A DNA stretch of 64,000 nt from Cellulophaga tyrosinoxydans. GTDB taxonomy: Bacteria; Bacteroidota; Bacteroidia; Flavobacteriales; Flavobacteriaceae. The DNA lies in NCBI RefSeq assembly GCF_900176415.1, contig NZ_FWXO01000004.1:186001-250000 (forward strand), in the 5' to 3' direction. A program made the translations under genes and the position numbers. Each line of letters opens with the position of its first letter. The first letter of the stretch is position 1. Below, piece by piece: positions 1 through 9,329 of the stretch. Under the pieces are notes generated by a model. That model saw only the letters and a list, made by a program, of their open reading frames with translations. It was not told the DNA's origin and ran no database searches.

Positions 1-547
1 CAACACTGCTACTTTTTTCAGGATGAAATTGTGTTCCGTAAAAATTATCTTTTTTCAAAGCTGCACTATAGGCTAGATCATATTCTGTTGTTGCAATAGT
101 TTCTTCACATTTTGGTGCGTAAAAACTGTGTACTAAATAAATATATTCCTGTTCTGAAACCCCTTTGAATAAATCGGTTTTTAAATCTTTAATTTGATTC
201 CAACCTATTTGTGGCACTTTCACTTTATCAGAAAACTTAATTACATCAACATCAAATATTCCAAGTCCTTTTGTTGCTCCTTCTTCTGTAGCTTTACACA
301 TTAATTGCATCCCCAAACAAATACCTAAAACAGGTTGTTTTAATTTAGGAATTAGTTGATCTAAACCACTAGCTTTTAGTTTTTGCATAGCACTACTTGC
401 CTCGCCTACACCAGGAAAAATCACTTTATCAGCTGCTAGAATTTCGTTTACATCATCGGACAAAATCGCCTCAAAACCAATACGTTGTATTGCAAATTTT
501 ATACTCTGTATATTTCCTGCGCCGTAATTTATAATTACTATTTTCAT
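1..547 (-). CDS. hisH: HisH, glutamine amidotransferase subunit of IGP synthase (partial, cut by window edge)
   Basis: HisH releases ammonia from glutamine and passes it to HisF, which makes imidazole glycerol phosphate and AICAR. The reading frame starts at an ATG at 547 and stays open to the window edge, giving 182 codons. The class I amidotransferase features are visible: an N-terminal MKIVIINYGAGN, the nucleophile motif GICLGMQ, and the His-Glu pair in QFHPEKS close to the window edge. It lies 9 bases after hisB in the same direction, so it belongs to the his operon; hisA, hisF and hisI would be expected beyond the edge. Identity is secure; only the C-terminus is missing. Confidence 0.95.
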   Translation of the reverse strand, partial: MKIVIINYGAGNIQSIKFAIQRIGFEAILSDDVNEILAADKVIFPGVGEASSAMQKLKASGLDQLIPKLKQPVLGICLGMQLMCKATEEGATKGLGIFDVDVIKFSDKVKVPQIGWNQIKDLKTDLFKGVSEQEYIYLVHSFYAPKCEETIATTEYDLAYSAALKKDNFYGTQFHPEKSSSV

Positions 548-556
548 TAGTCTTTT

Positions 557-1690
557 TTACAACATTCCTTTGGTTGATGGTAAAACCATTTTTTCCACAT
601 CACGTTTTACTGCCATTTTTATTGCCTTTGCAAATGCTTTAAAAATTGCCTCAATTTTATGATGCTCATTGATGCCTTCTGCTTTTATATTTAAATTAGC
701 TTTTGCGCCATCACTAAACGATTTAAAAAAGTGCAAAAACATTTCTGTTGGCATATCACCCACTTTCTCACGATTAAATTCAGCATCCCAAACCAACCAA
801 TTTCTACCTCCAAAATCAATAGCTACTTGTGCCAGGCAATCATCCATAGGCAAACAAAATCCGTAACGTTCTATTCCTAATTTTGTTCCTAAAGCTTTAT
901 GAAAAACTTCTCCCAAAGCAATTGCAGTATCCTCTATCGTGTGGTGTTCATCGACTTCTAAATCACCATTAACTTTAATATCTAAATCCATTTGCCCATG
1001 ACGCGCTAATTGATCTAACATATGATCAAAAAAAGCAAGACCAGTTTTTATGTTGCTTTTACCAGTGCCATCTAAGTTGACTTTAATTTTAATATCAGTT
1101 TCATTGGTTTTTCTGCTAATCTCAGAAACTCTATCCTTCAGTTTTAAAAACTCATAAATTTTCTCCCAATCATTGGTCTCAATATCAATATAAGTAGCTA
1201 ATTCCTCTCTTTTTACTGTAATTTCTCCAGTACCCAAATTGGTTTCGTCGTTTATAAAAATACCTTTCGCTCCAAGATTCTTAGCCAATTCCATATCTGT
1301 TAACCGATCACCGATAACAAATGAGTTTGTTAAATCATAATCACCCGAAAAATACTCAGTTAATAAACCCGTACCTGGCTTTCGTGTATTGGCATTTTCA
1401 TGAGGAAACGTACGATCTAAAAACACTTTATCGAATACCACACCTTCATTTTCAAAAGAATTCATGATAAAATTATGTACAGGCCAAAATGTTTCTTCAG
1501 GAAATGAATCCGTACCTAAACCATCTTGATTAGTAATCATCACCAGTTCATAATCTAATTCTTTGGCTATTTTACCCAAAAAGGTAAATGCTTTAGGATA
1601 GAAAGTCATTTTATCAAACGCATCAATTTGTTCATCAACGGTTTCTTTAATAATAGTCCCATCTCTATCTATAAAAAGTACTTTTTTCAT
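557..1690 (-). CDS. hisB: HisB, histidinol-phosphatase / imidazoleglycerol-phosphate dehydratase
   Basis: Bifunctional enzyme of 377 residues carrying out two histidine pathway steps: IGP dehydration and histidinol-phosphate dephosphorylation. The N-terminal HAD phosphatase has DRDGT at residues 8-12 and GDRLTD near 126. The dehydratase half starts near residue 190 and carries the metal-binding motifs [13 protein letters not shown] and NEHHKIE. In E. coli HisB the phosphatase half has a zinc loop rich in Cys; the matching stretch here ([12 protein letters not shown]) has no Cys, so the zinc site seems to be absent, a variation I believe is usual in Bacteroidetes. The gene starts 2 bases after the hisC stop, so the two are translationally close. 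Confidence 0.96.
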   Translation of the reverse strand: MKKVLFIDRDGTIIKETVDEQIDAFDKMTFYPKAFTFLGKIAKELDYELVMITNQDGLGTDSFPEETFWPVHNFIMNSFENEGVVFDKVFLDRTFPHENANTRKPGTGLLTEYFSGDYDLTNSFVIGDRLTDMELAKNLGAKGIFINDETNLGTGEITVKREELATYIDIETNDWEKIYEFLKLKDRVSEISRKTNETDIKIKVNLDGTGKSNIKTGLAFFDHMLDQLARHGQMDLDIKVNGDLEVDEHHTIEDTAIALGEVFHKALGTKLGIERYGFCLPMDDCLAQVAIDFGGRNWLVWDAEFNREKVGDMPTEMFLHFFKSFSDGAKANLNIKAEGINEHHKIEAIFKAFAKAIKMAVKRDVEKMVLPSTKGML

Positions 1691-1692
1691 GC

Positions 1693-2739
1693 TTATTGAA
1701 TTTCTTTTAAAACTTGAATTAGTTTTTCATTTTCTTGTTTTGTACCTATAGTAAACCGTAAGGTATTTTCGCATAATGGTTGTGTTGTTCTATTTCTCAC
1801 CACTATTCCCTTTTTTAAGAGTTGATTATATCTATTGGTCGCATTATCTACTTTAGCCAGAACAAAATTTGCATCAGTATCATAAACCTGAGTTACAAAA
1901 TTTAATTGAAGTAATACTTTAGATAACATGTCTCTTTCTTTCAATATTTCAACTACTTCCGATTTAACTTTTTCTACATTTAAAATTCGTTCTAACGCCT
2001 TCTTTTGTGTAAGCTCATTTACATTATAGGGTGGCTTTATTTTATTTAGAATTTGTATTAATTCTTCCGAAGCAAAACAAATACCCAATCGTATACCCGC
2101 CATTCCGTATGCTTTTGATAGGGTCTGTGTGATAATTAAATTATTGAAATCACCTAATTTTTGCACCCAACTTTCTTCATTAGAAAAATCTATATAAGCC
2201 TCATCAATCACCACAATACCCTGAAAGTTCTTTAGAAGATGTAAAATTTTTCCCGATGAAAAACTGTTTGCTGTTGGATTATTAGGCGAACAAAGAAAAA
2301 GAAGTTTAGAATTTGCATCTGCAGCCTCCAGTATTTGTTCAATATTCGGCTGAAAATCATTAGTTAACAATACTTCTCGATTCTCAATATCATTAATTCC
2401 AGATAATACTTTATACATACCATAAGTTGGTGGAAGTGTAATAATATTATCTTCTTTAGGCTCACAAAAGGCCCTGAAAATAAGATCTAAAACTTCATCG
2501 CTGCCATTGCCAAAAAGAATATTGCTAGGTTTAACTCCTTTTTGTTGTGCCAAAACCTCTTTGAGACTTCGCTGTTGCGGATCTGGATATCTATTAACCC
2601 CATTTTCAAAAGGATTTTCATTAGCATCTAAAAACACCATTTCCGAACCATCAGAAACATATTCATCACGAGCTGAAGAATAAGGACTTAAGCCTTTTAT
2701 ATTCTCTCTAACCAGATTATTTATATCAACTCTATTCAT
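1693..2739 (-). CDS. hisC: HisC, histidinol-phosphate aminotransferase
   Basis: PLP enzyme of 348 residues that converts imidazole acetol phosphate and glutamate to histidinol phosphate. Fold type I aminotransferase landmarks are in order: LDANENP near 38, the SPNNPT loop at 151-156, DEAYIDF at 179-185, and the PLP lysine in [10 protein letters not shown] (K209). The C-terminal [18 protein letters not shown] matches the substrate-binding arginine region. The start overlaps the end of hisD by 8 bases, which suggests coupled translation. Length is normal for the family. Confidence 0.96.
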   Translation of the reverse strand: MNRVDINNLVRENIKGLSPYSSARDEYVSDGSEMVFLDANENPFENGVNRYPDPQQRSLKEVLAQQKGVKPSNILFGNGSDEVLDLIFRAFCEPKEDNIITLPPTYGMYKVLSGINDIENREVLLTNDFQPNIEQILEAADANSKLLFLCSPNNPTANSFSSGKILHLLKNFQGIVVIDEAYIDFSNEESWVQKLGDFNNLIITQTLSKAYGMAGIRLGICFASEELIQILNKIKPPYNVNELTQKKALERILNVEKVKSEVVEILKERDMLSKVLLQLNFVTQVYDTDANFVLAKVDNATNRYNQLLKKGIVVRNRTTQPLCENTLRFTIGTKQENEKLIQVLKEIQ

Positions 2740-4021
2740 TCTCCAAACTTTTTAATCTTAGCGTTACAGCATTTTTATGTGCCTGCAGCCCTTCTGCTTC
2801 AGCCATAATCTCAATAGCGCTCCCAATCTCTTGAATTCCTTTTTTAGATATTTTCTGAAAAGTCATGCTCTTCATAAAACTATCTAAATTCACGCCACTA
2901 TATTGCTTAGCATAACCATTTGTTGGCAAGGTATGGTTAGTTCCAGAAGCATAATCACCAGCACTCTCAGGAGTGTAATTTCCAATAAAAACCGAACCTG
3001 CATTAACAATAGCATTTAAATAGGACTCTTCATTTTCTACACAAACAATATAATGTTCAGGTCCATACTCATTAATCAATTCTTGCGCGATTTGATCATC
3101 TTCAACAAAAATTAATTTACTATTATCTATAGCCTTTTGAGCAATTTCTTTACGTGGTAGATCTTGAATCTGAACAGAAATTTCTTGTTCCACGCTTTCA
3201 AGCATCACTTTAGATGTTGTCACTAAAATTACCTGACTATCAATTCCATGCTCTGCTTGACTTAATAAATCAGAAGCAACAAATGACGGATTGGCAGTAT
3301 CATCCGCAACCACCAAAAGTTCGCTTGGTCCAGCTGGCATATCTATTGCTACACCATGTTTAGTAGCTATTTGTTTGGCAACTGTTACGTACTGATTACC
3401 TGGTCCAAAAATTTTGTACACCTGAGGAATACTTTCTGTACCAAAGGTCATCGCCGCAATAGCTTGAATACCACCAACTTTAAATATTTTAGTAACACCA
3501 CATAGGTTTGCAGTGTACAAAATTGCAGGATGTATTTTACCTTCTTTATTCGGTGGAGAACATAACACAATTTCATTACAACCCGCAATATTAGCAGGTA
3601 CCGCTAACATTAAAATCGTAGAAAATAATGGAGCAGTTCCTCCCGGAATATACAAACCTACTTTTTGAATAGGCCTTTTTACTTGCCAACAATCTACTCC
3701 TTTTGCTGTTTCAACGTGAATGCTTTTAGTTTGTTGAGCTACATGAAATTTTTCAATATTTTCTTTAGCTATTAAAATAGCTTCTTTCAACGCAACAGAA
3801 ACTGCGGCATTTGCTTCTACAATTTCATCATCAGAAACTAATAAATCAGAAACAGTTACTCCATCAAATTTTTCGGTGTACTTAATTATTACTGCATCAC
3901 CACCTTCTTTAACTTCTTTAAAAACTTGATCTACTGTAGCTTCAATATCAGCAACTGTTTTAGTGGGCCGTTCTAAAATAGTTTTCCAGTCTTCCTTTTT
4001 AGGATTATATATTTTGTTCAT
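2732..4021 (-). CDS. hisD: HisD, histidinol dehydrogenase
   Basis: NAD- and zinc-dependent enzyme of 429 residues that oxidises histidinol to histidine in two steps. Family motifs include the nucleotide-binding stretch VGLYIPGGTAPLFST, the FGPGNQYV segment, MPAGPSELLV, SQAEHGIDSQ (zinc and catalytic region) and the C-terminal YASGTNHTLPT. Length is typical. It sits between a GNAT gene (8 bases upstream) and hisC (8-base overlap) in the his operon. Confidence 0.97.
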   Translation of the reverse strand: MNKIYNPKKEDWKTILERPTKTVADIEATVDQVFKEVKEGGDAVIIKYTEKFDGVTVSDLLVSDDEIVEANAAVSVALKEAILIAKENIEKFHVAQQTKSIHVETAKGVDCWQVKRPIQKVGLYIPGGTAPLFSTILMLAVPANIAGCNEIVLCSPPNKEGKIHPAILYTANLCGVTKIFKVGGIQAIAAMTFGTESIPQVYKIFGPGNQYVTVAKQIATKHGVAIDMPAGPSELLVVADDTANPSFVASDLLSQAEHGIDSQVILVTTSKVMLESVEQEISVQIQDLPRKEIAQKAIDNSKLIFVEDDQIAQELINEYGPEHYIVCVENEESYLNAIVNAGSVFIGNYTPESAGDYASGTNHTLPTNGYAKQYSGVNLDSFMKSMTFQKISKKGIQEIGSAIEIMAEAEGLQAHKNAVTLRLKSLENE

Positions 4022-4029
4022 AGCAATTA

Positions 4030-4467
4030 CTACTCAAATTTTTTAATCATGTGATACCCTAGCGGCTCAAATCCTTGTCGCTCCCAGAATTTCTTACCCT
4101 TTTCATTGTGAGCATAGCAATTAACCTCTGCTCCTATACAATCAATACTTTTGGCATAATTAAACAGCCAATTCATCATTAACTCCCCAACACCATCACT
4201 CCTATAGTCTGGTTCAACAAATACATTGTCAGGTTCTACGTGTTTGCCCGCATATAATTTATTCAAAACCCAAAATCCGCAAACACCAATTAATTTTTGA
4301 GCATCGTAAACACCAATACATTGGTATCCACCCATCGCCAGCATATCTCTTAATCTGCTTTTTAATACAGCCTCAGCTATTTTTCCTTGATTCAATTGAA
4401 TAACTAAAGGTATTATTGTTTCCATTTGATCATAAGGAATCAAAGCAATTGTTAAATCAGTTTTCAT
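4030..4467 (-). CDS. GNAT family N-acetyltransferase inside the his operon
   Basis: Protein of 145 residues with the GNAT fold: a beta-strand pair around CGFWVLNKLYAGKHVEPDNVFVEPDY and the acetyl-CoA binding loop YRSDGVGELMMNWL, matching the R/Q-x-x-G-x-G pattern, followed by the C-terminal FWERQGFEPLGYH strand. The substrate cannot be read from the sequence. It is packed between hisG (8 bases) and hisD (8 bases) on the same strand, so it is transcribed with the histidine genes. It could acetylate an amino acid or pathway intermediate, or simply have been inserted into the operon. No known his enzyme has this fold, so the link is by position only. Confidence 0.85.
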   Translation of the reverse strand: MKTDLTIALIPYDQMETIIPLVIQLNQGKIAEAVLKSRLRDMLAMGGYQCIGVYDAQKLIGVCGFWVLNKLYAGKHVEPDNVFVEPDYRSDGVGELMMNWLFNYAKSIDCIGAEVNCYAHNEKGKKFWERQGFEPLGYHMIKKFE

Positions 4468-4475
4468 GATGATAC

Positions 4476-5333
4476 TTATAAAACCATTTTTTCAATTGGA
4501 CACACTAAAATACCTTCGGCACCAGCTTGCTTCAATTCATCAATAACTTCCCAAAATTTATCTTTATTAATTACTGTATGCACAGAACTCCAACCTTCAT
4601 CTGCTAATGGTAATACTGTTGGACTGCGCATTCCTGGTAGTAATTTTAAAATATCTTTTAGTTTATCATTTGGCGCATTTAACAATACATATTTAGATTG
4701 CCTTGCACGTAAAACTGCCTGAATTCTAAATTGCAATTTTTGCAGAATGGCTTTTCTCTCTTCGGAAATTTGAGGGGATACCGCTAAAACGGCCTCGCTT
4801 GTTAACATTACCTCTACCTCCTTTAAGTTATTCTTAAAAAGGGTACTACCACTTGAAACTATATCGCAAATAGCATCTGCAAGACCAATATTTGGTGCAA
4901 TTTCTACAGATCCGGTAATTATATGTAAATCTGCCTTAACACCTTTAGAATCTAAATAATTTTTTACGGTATTTGGGTACGAAGTTGCAATACGCTTACC
5001 TTCAAAATCTTTAACAGATTCATACTTGACTGCTTTTGGCACCGCAAGGGACACCTTACATTTTGAAAATCCTAATTTTTCTGCAACAGAGATATCTTCC
5101 CCTTTCTCAATCAGCACGTTTTCGCCTATTATAGCAATGTCTACGACACCATCTCTTAAGTACTGAGGAATATCTCCGTTACGCAAGTAAAACACTTCCA
5201 TAGGGAAATTTCGTGATGACGCCTTAAGCTGATCACGACCATTGTCTATTGAAATTCCACACTCTTTAAGAATCTCTATAGATTCTTCATTTAAACGTCC
5301 TGCTTTTTGAATCGCAATTCTAATTTTTGTCAT
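4476..5333 (-). CDS. hisG: HisG, ATP phosphoribosyltransferase (long form)
   Basis: First enzyme of histidine synthesis, joining ATP and PRPP. The 285-residue length identifies the long form with a C-terminal ACT-like regulatory domain (about residues 210-285), which is feedback-inhibited by histidine and needs no HisZ. The PRPP-binding signature DIVSSGSTL is present near residue 160, and the N-terminal MTKIRIAIQKAGRLNEES is typical. It is the first structural gene of the operon, and a His-codon leader peptide and terminator lie just upstream. Confidence 0.96.
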   Translation of the reverse strand: MTKIRIAIQKAGRLNEESIEILKECGISIDNGRDQLKASSRNFPMEVFYLRNGDIPQYLRDGVVDIAIIGENVLIEKGEDISVAEKLGFSKCKVSLAVPKAVKYESVKDFEGKRIATSYPNTVKNYLDSKGVKADLHIITGSVEIAPNIGLADAICDIVSSGSTLFKNNLKEVEVMLTSEAVLAVSPQISEERKAILQKLQFRIQAVLRARQSKYVLLNAPNDKLKDILKLLPGMRSPTVLPLADEGWSSVHTVINKDKFWEVIDELKQAGAEGILVCPIEKMVL

Positions 5334-5368
5334 TTTTTAATTTTGTTTGTGTCTGGCAATCAAGAGCT

Positions 5369-5404
5369 AAAAAATAAAACCCGTTTGATTGCTCAAACGG
5401 GTTT
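5369..5404 (-). terminator. Intrinsic terminator in the his leader (attenuator)
   Basis: Perfect 12-bp stem (arms 5377-5388 and 5393-5404) with a GCAA tetraloop on the minus strand, followed by a T-rich run (TTTTATTTTTT). It lies between the His-rich leader peptide and hisG and ends about 36 bases before the hisG start, so it would stop transcription before the structural genes unless an alternative fold forms. A second, weaker inverted repeat (ATG..TTGTA and TACAACAT) lies at about 5409-5430, between the leader stop and the terminator, and could be the competing or pausing element. The terminator is seen directly; the switching is inferred. Confidence 0.88.
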
Positions 5405-5433
5405 AAAATATGTTGTAACACTACAATACATTT

Positions 5434-5490
5434 CTACTTCGCTTGAGAGCAAAAATAAAAATGATGATGATGTGTTGTGTTATTTTTCAT
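5434..5490 (-). CDS. hisL: His operon leader peptide (18 residues, four consecutive His)
   Basis: Short frame ATG (5490) to TAG (5434) encoding MKNNTTHHHHFYFCSQAK. Four CAT codons stand in a row at 5461-5472, upstream of an intrinsic terminator and then hisG. This is the arrangement of a ribosome-mediated histidine attenuator: stalling at the His run when charged His-tRNA is scarce would favour read-through. No obvious Shine-Dalgarno sequence is present, which is usual in Bacteroidetes. The peptide shares no clear similarity with the enteric hisL beyond the His run, so the function rests on the codon run and the position. Confidence 0.85.
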   Translation of the reverse strand: MKNNTTHHHHFYFCSQAK

Positions 5491-5582
5491 TACGATGTAA
5501 AAGTAAAATTATTTTTTAGCTTAAAAAACAAAAAAATGCTTTTTTAACAACTGAGCATCTATTCAGTTAATTCTTAACACTT

Positions 5583-6398
5583 TTAATTGTTTCCTAAAAT
5601 CAATGGCAAACCAGAATCTCCACTACCTACAACCACAATTTTGGAATTAGGAGATTTAGCCAATTCTAAAGTTGCATCAATACCTTTGTCTTGTAAAATT
5701 TTATCCGTTAAAGAGGCACTTAAAATACGGTTTGCATCTGCTTTACCTTGCGCCTCGATGGTTACTTTCTCTGCTTCTTTCTTGGCTGTAACTAAACGGA
5801 ACTCATATTCTAATGATTCTTGCTCTTGTCTAAGTTTACGTTCTATGGCTTCTTTAATGGTATTTGGAAGCGTAACATCTCTAACCAGCACCTCATTTAG
5901 TTGCACATTTTGTTTCTCAAGAATTAATTTTGTCTCTGCATAAATTTCATCCTGAATAGCATCTCTTTTACTAGAATACAATTGTTCTGGTGTATAACGA
6001 CCAACTACACTCCTAGCTGCACTTCTAATAGCAGGCTTTATTACACGATCTAAATAATTTTCTCCTAATGATTGGTGCAACACGCCTAATTTAGCATAAA
6101 CAGGCTCGTACCAAGCAGAAGCATCAATCTGAATCTCTAATCCATTAGAAGATAATACCTTCATTTGCTCGAACAATTCTTGTTGGCGTACTTCATAAAT
6201 AAATACCTTGTTCCAAGGCGCTACAAAATGAAATCCTTCTCCCATAGGTGGTTCATCGATAACTACCCCGCCACCGAATTGCTTATATAATACACCAGCC
6301 TCACCAGAATCTATTGTTACTGTTGATTTAGAGATTAAAACAACTAAGAGTATTACTAAGAATACTGCCGGTAATACAATTTTTGGTAATTTATCCAT
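5583..6398 (-). CDS. SPFH/prohibitin-domain membrane protein
   Basis: Protein of 271 residues with one N-terminal membrane segment (about residues 8-24) and an SPFH domain (about 28-210), including DSGEAGVLYKQFGGG and a KKEAEKVTIEAQGKADANRI coiled-coil heptad stretch typical of prohibitins. Such proteins form oligomeric membrane scaffolds, often around the FtsH protease. It is 13 bases downstream of the VWA gene and probably cotranscribed with it. The exact cellular role cannot be read from the sequence. Confidence 0.85.
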   Translation of the reverse strand: MDKLPKIVLPAVFLVILLVVLISKSTVTIDSGEAGVLYKQFGGGVVIDEPPMGEGFHFVAPWNKVFIYEVRQQELFEQMKVLSSNGLEIQIDASAWYEPVYAKLGVLHQSLGENYLDRVIKPAIRSAARSVVGRYTPEQLYSSKRDAIQDEIYAETKLILEKQNVQLNEVLVRDVTLPNTIKEAIERKLRQEQESLEYEFRLVTAKKEAEKVTIEAQGKADANRILSASLTDKILQDKGIDATLELAKSPNSKIVVVGSGDSGLPLILGNN

Positions 6399-6411
6399 TT
6401 CTATTTTTAAT

Positions 6412-8424
6412 TTAAATTAATCCATTATATTTTCTAACAAACCATTCTATGGCAAGTGCCATGATTATGAAGGCTAAAAGAATTTTGTAATCTATCAAAG
6501 ATACAACATTTTCAGTGCTCCTCTGTGTTGGCAGAAAACGCTTATCTTCCATTAATTTTGTTATTAATTCTTTAGTTTGGTCTGGATAATAAAATTCACC
6601 TTCAGTTATAGAAGCTAGGCGCGCAAGCTTTTCAGCATTTGTTGCTAAAAATTGTTGTTCTACATCGAAATCTAAAATGGTAAATTTTCCTGATTTTGTT
6701 AACTTGGAATTCGCAGTGCTCACCACAAAATTATAATCGCCTGCTTTCAAAGCACTCAAATCAGCCTCATAATAATTTCCTTTTAGCAACATTGGTATTT
6801 TCTTTTCACCGTTTAGGTCCAATAGTAATTGTGCTTTACTGTCAAAAACAAATCCCTCATTAAAATAAGTAGCGGTTACTTTAGCTACTCCAAGATTTTC
6901 ATAAACCGACTGATACGCTACATTTAATCGACTCTTTTTTTCTTTATCTGCTAAATAGAATATGAGTTTACCAATAAAATCATCGAAGCTCTGAAAATTC
7001 TGACGACTTTTAAACGTAGACACACGCCATTTCCAAATATTCTCTCCTAGCAATACCGCTGTTTTGGAATTATTCATTTCTGTTACAGACAATAAAGGAT
7101 TTTCTAATTGAACTCCTCTAATCGCCATGTTAAGCAATGCTTCATGGCTCCCTGAAAAACTAATACTTCCAGAATTACTAGATAACGGAGGAAACTCTTC
7201 AATATCAAACTCCGAAACGTCAAATTTAGAAAATGATGTATTTAGTGTCCCGAAAACTTCTTGCTCCGGAAATCCGGTTTCAATTTTAAATTGAGACTGT
7301 GCGGAATTCAAAAAATTTAAATCTGTTTGTAAACCGGCAACAATTAAGGAACTCGCTTTTTTATTTAAAATATAGTTAAAAACCTTATCAAAACTGCGAT
7401 CTGGCTGATAACAAATAAACAAATCGATTTCCTCCAAGTTAGCAGCATCTGTATTAGGCTTTAAAATGGTAACCGAACGTTGTTCATTCGTTTCGATAGC
7501 TTTTTTTAATGCACCAATATCAGGATGTAAAATAGATGAAACTATAGCTACATTGGTTTTTTCATCAATTACTTCAACAGCAATAGTTTTAGAATTATTC
7601 TTAGTGTTTTTTTCATTTTTTAATGCTCCAACATTAACAACAATGTTCTTTAAACCTACCGTAGTAGCATCTAAAAAAGTACTAACTCGTTTTACTTTTT
7701 CAGTGCTAGAAAAATTAACCTGTTCTTGATATACTTTTTTTCCATTTATAGAAAGTACTAAAGGCGTAGTTATTGTATTACCTCCTTCATAATTCATATA
7801 AATCTCAATAGGAAACTTATTTTTTAAAAATGCATATTTGTTTGTATTAACTTGAGCAATTCTGACATCTTCATAACTTGTTGTATCGCCCACAGCAATA
7901 GTATATACAGGAAATTTTAGTTTGTCAGCATAAAATTCATAGTCCTGACCAACTGTTTGATTGCCATCTGAAACAAGTAGACCAACCGTATTGGTGCGCG
8001 CATAGATATTTGAAATATCATTAAATGCTTGAGTTATATCTGTACTTGAATCAAGATAATCCAAAGAATCTAATCGCTCTAGTCCCTTACCGAATTTGTA
8101 GTAGTTAATATTGAACCGATCCGTAATTGCTTTATAATTCTTTAATTGCTCAATTGTGTTTGACACAATTGCTTTAGATGACGCCATAGACGATGAATTA
8201 TCTACCAAAACGATAAGATTGGTTTTTTCTATTTCATAGTCTTTTTTTACTAATTGAGGATTAATTAGCAATAGAAACAGCAAGAATAAAGCAATAAAAC
8301 GCAAAAAAGAGAGTAAAACACTTAGTTTTCCTCTCTTTTTAGATTTATAATAATATTGAAAAAAAACTATTCCTAAAGCCACAAATGCAGCTAAAATAAT
8401 AAGTAGAATAGTTTGTATTTGCAT
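6412..8424 (-). CDS. Large membrane-anchored VWA-domain protein
   Basis: Protein of 670 residues with two N-terminal membrane helices (about 5-25 and 37-60), a von Willebrand A domain whose metal-binding motif DNSSSMASS begins near residue 76, a long beta-rich extracytoplasmic region, and one C-terminal membrane helix (about 648-664). This build is like the BatA/BatB and gliding-associated VWA proteins of Bacteroidetes, but no specific family name is certain. It is 11 bases downstream of fabG and 13 bases upstream of the SPFH gene, so a small operon is likely. The function is unknown. Confidence 0.8.
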   Translation of the reverse strand: MQIQTILLIILAAFVALGIVFFQYYYKSKKRGKLSVLLSFLRFIALFLLFLLLINPQLVKKDYEIEKTNLIVLVDNSSSMASSKAIVSNTIEQLKNYKAITDRFNINYYKFGKGLERLDSLDYLDSSTDITQAFNDISNIYARTNTVGLLVSDGNQTVGQDYEFYADKLKFPVYTIAVGDTTSYEDVRIAQVNTNKYAFLKNKFPIEIYMNYEGGNTITTPLVLSINGKKVYQEQVNFSSTEKVKRVSTFLDATTVGLKNIVVNVGALKNEKNTKNNSKTIAVEVIDEKTNVAIVSSILHPDIGALKKAIETNEQRSVTILKPNTDAANLEEIDLFICYQPDRSFDKVFNYILNKKASSLIVAGLQTDLNFLNSAQSQFKIETGFPEQEVFGTLNTSFSKFDVSEFDIEEFPPLSSNSGSISFSGSHEALLNMAIRGVQLENPLLSVTEMNNSKTAVLLGENIWKWRVSTFKSRQNFQSFDDFIGKLIFYLADKEKKSRLNVAYQSVYENLGVAKVTATYFNEGFVFDSKAQLLLDLNGEKKIPMLLKGNYYEADLSALKAGDYNFVVSTANSKLTKSGKFTILDFDVEQQFLATNAEKLARLASITEGEFYYPDQTKELITKLMEDKRFLPTQRSTENVVSLIDYKILLAFIIMALAIEWFVRKYNGLI

Positions 8425-8435
8425 CTTTTAATTGC

Positions 8436-9185
8436 TTAGGTAAGCATACCACCATCAACATTTAAAACCTGACCTGTAACATATGCCGATAAATCGGAAG
8501 CAAAAAACAAACAAGCATTTGCAATATCTTCTGGGCTTCCACCTCTTTTTAATGGAATACCATCTCTCCATCCTTGAACCACTTTTTCATCTAATTTATC
8601 CGTCATTTCAGTTTCGATAAACCCTGGAGCAATAGCATTACATCTAATATTTCTAGATCCTAATTCTAAAGCAACAGATTTAGTAAAGCCGATCATTCCT
8701 GCTTTTGATGCCGCATAATTAGTTTGTCCAGCATTACCTTTAACACCAACTACACTACTCATATTAATAATCGAACCTTTTCGCTGTTTCAACATAGTGC
8801 GTTGTACCGCTTTAGTCATATTAAACACGGACTTTAAGTTGATTTCAATCACAGAATCAAAATCTTCCTCAGCCATACGCATTAATAGATTATCTTTTGT
8901 AATACCTGCATTGTTTATCAAGACATCTATAGTTCCCCCAAAATCTTCTAAAACTTTAGCCACAAGTGCTTCTGAATCGCTATAACTAGCGGCATTACTT
9001 TTGTATGCTTTTGCCTTAACACCTTTAGCTGTTAATTCTTTTTCTAAAGCGAGTGCCGGAGCTTCACTAGAACTATATGTAAATGCCACATTTGCACCAT
9101 GATCCGCAAAAACTTGAGCAATTCCAGTTCCTATACCTCTACTTGCACCAGTAATAATTACGTTTTTACCTTCTAATAATTTCAT
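8436..9185 (-). CDS. fabG: FabG, 3-oxoacyl-[ACP] reductase
   Basis: NADPH-dependent reductase of the fatty acid elongation cycle, 249 residues. Classical SDR landmarks are all present: the cofactor loop GASRGIGTG, the NNAGITKDNLLMRM stretch typical of FabG, the Ser-Tyr-Lys triad within SSVVG and YAASKAG, and the C-terminal YVTGQVLNVDGGM. Length and motifs match housekeeping FabG better than the sugar SDRs near 58-59 kb. It starts about 144 bases downstream of sucD, past a hairpin, so it probably has its own promoter. Confidence 0.92.
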   Translation of the reverse strand: MKLLEGKNVIITGASRGIGTGIAQVFADHGANVAFTYSSSEAPALALEKELTAKGVKAKAYKSNAASYSDSEALVAKVLEDFGGTIDVLINNAGITKDNLLMRMAEEDFDSVIEINLKSVFNMTKAVQRTMLKQRKGSIINMSSVVGVKGNAGQTNYAASKAGMIGFTKSVALELGSRNIRCNAIAPGFIETEMTDKLDEKVVQGWRDGIPLKRGGSPEDIANACLFFASDLSAYVTGQVLNVDGGMLT

Positions 9186-9245
9186 TTTACTATTGTTTCA
9201 TCAGTTGTTATTCAAATATAAGTTTTGTTTGATATATAGATACGT

Positions 9246-9291
9246 AAAATCCCGTTTAAACTGAAAAATAATTCAGAATAAACGGGATTTT
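9246..9291 (-). terminator. Hairpin terminator after sucD
   Basis: Inverted repeat with outer arms AAAATCCCGTTT (9246-9257) and AAACGGGATTTT (9280-9291) and an inner CTGA/TCAG pairing. It lies 39 bases past the sucD stop and 60 bases before the fabG start, both on the minus strand. The T-run on the minus side is short (four T), so strength is moderate. Confidence 0.7.
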
Positions 9292-9329
9292 TATCTATTT
9301 ATAAGCTTAAAGAATTAATCGTTTAAAAA

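Noticed and set aside
5307-5519. 70-residue plus-strand frame across the his leader region
   Set aside because: It is the antisense of the leader peptide and terminator and has no promoter or domain; the minus-strand attenuator explains the region.
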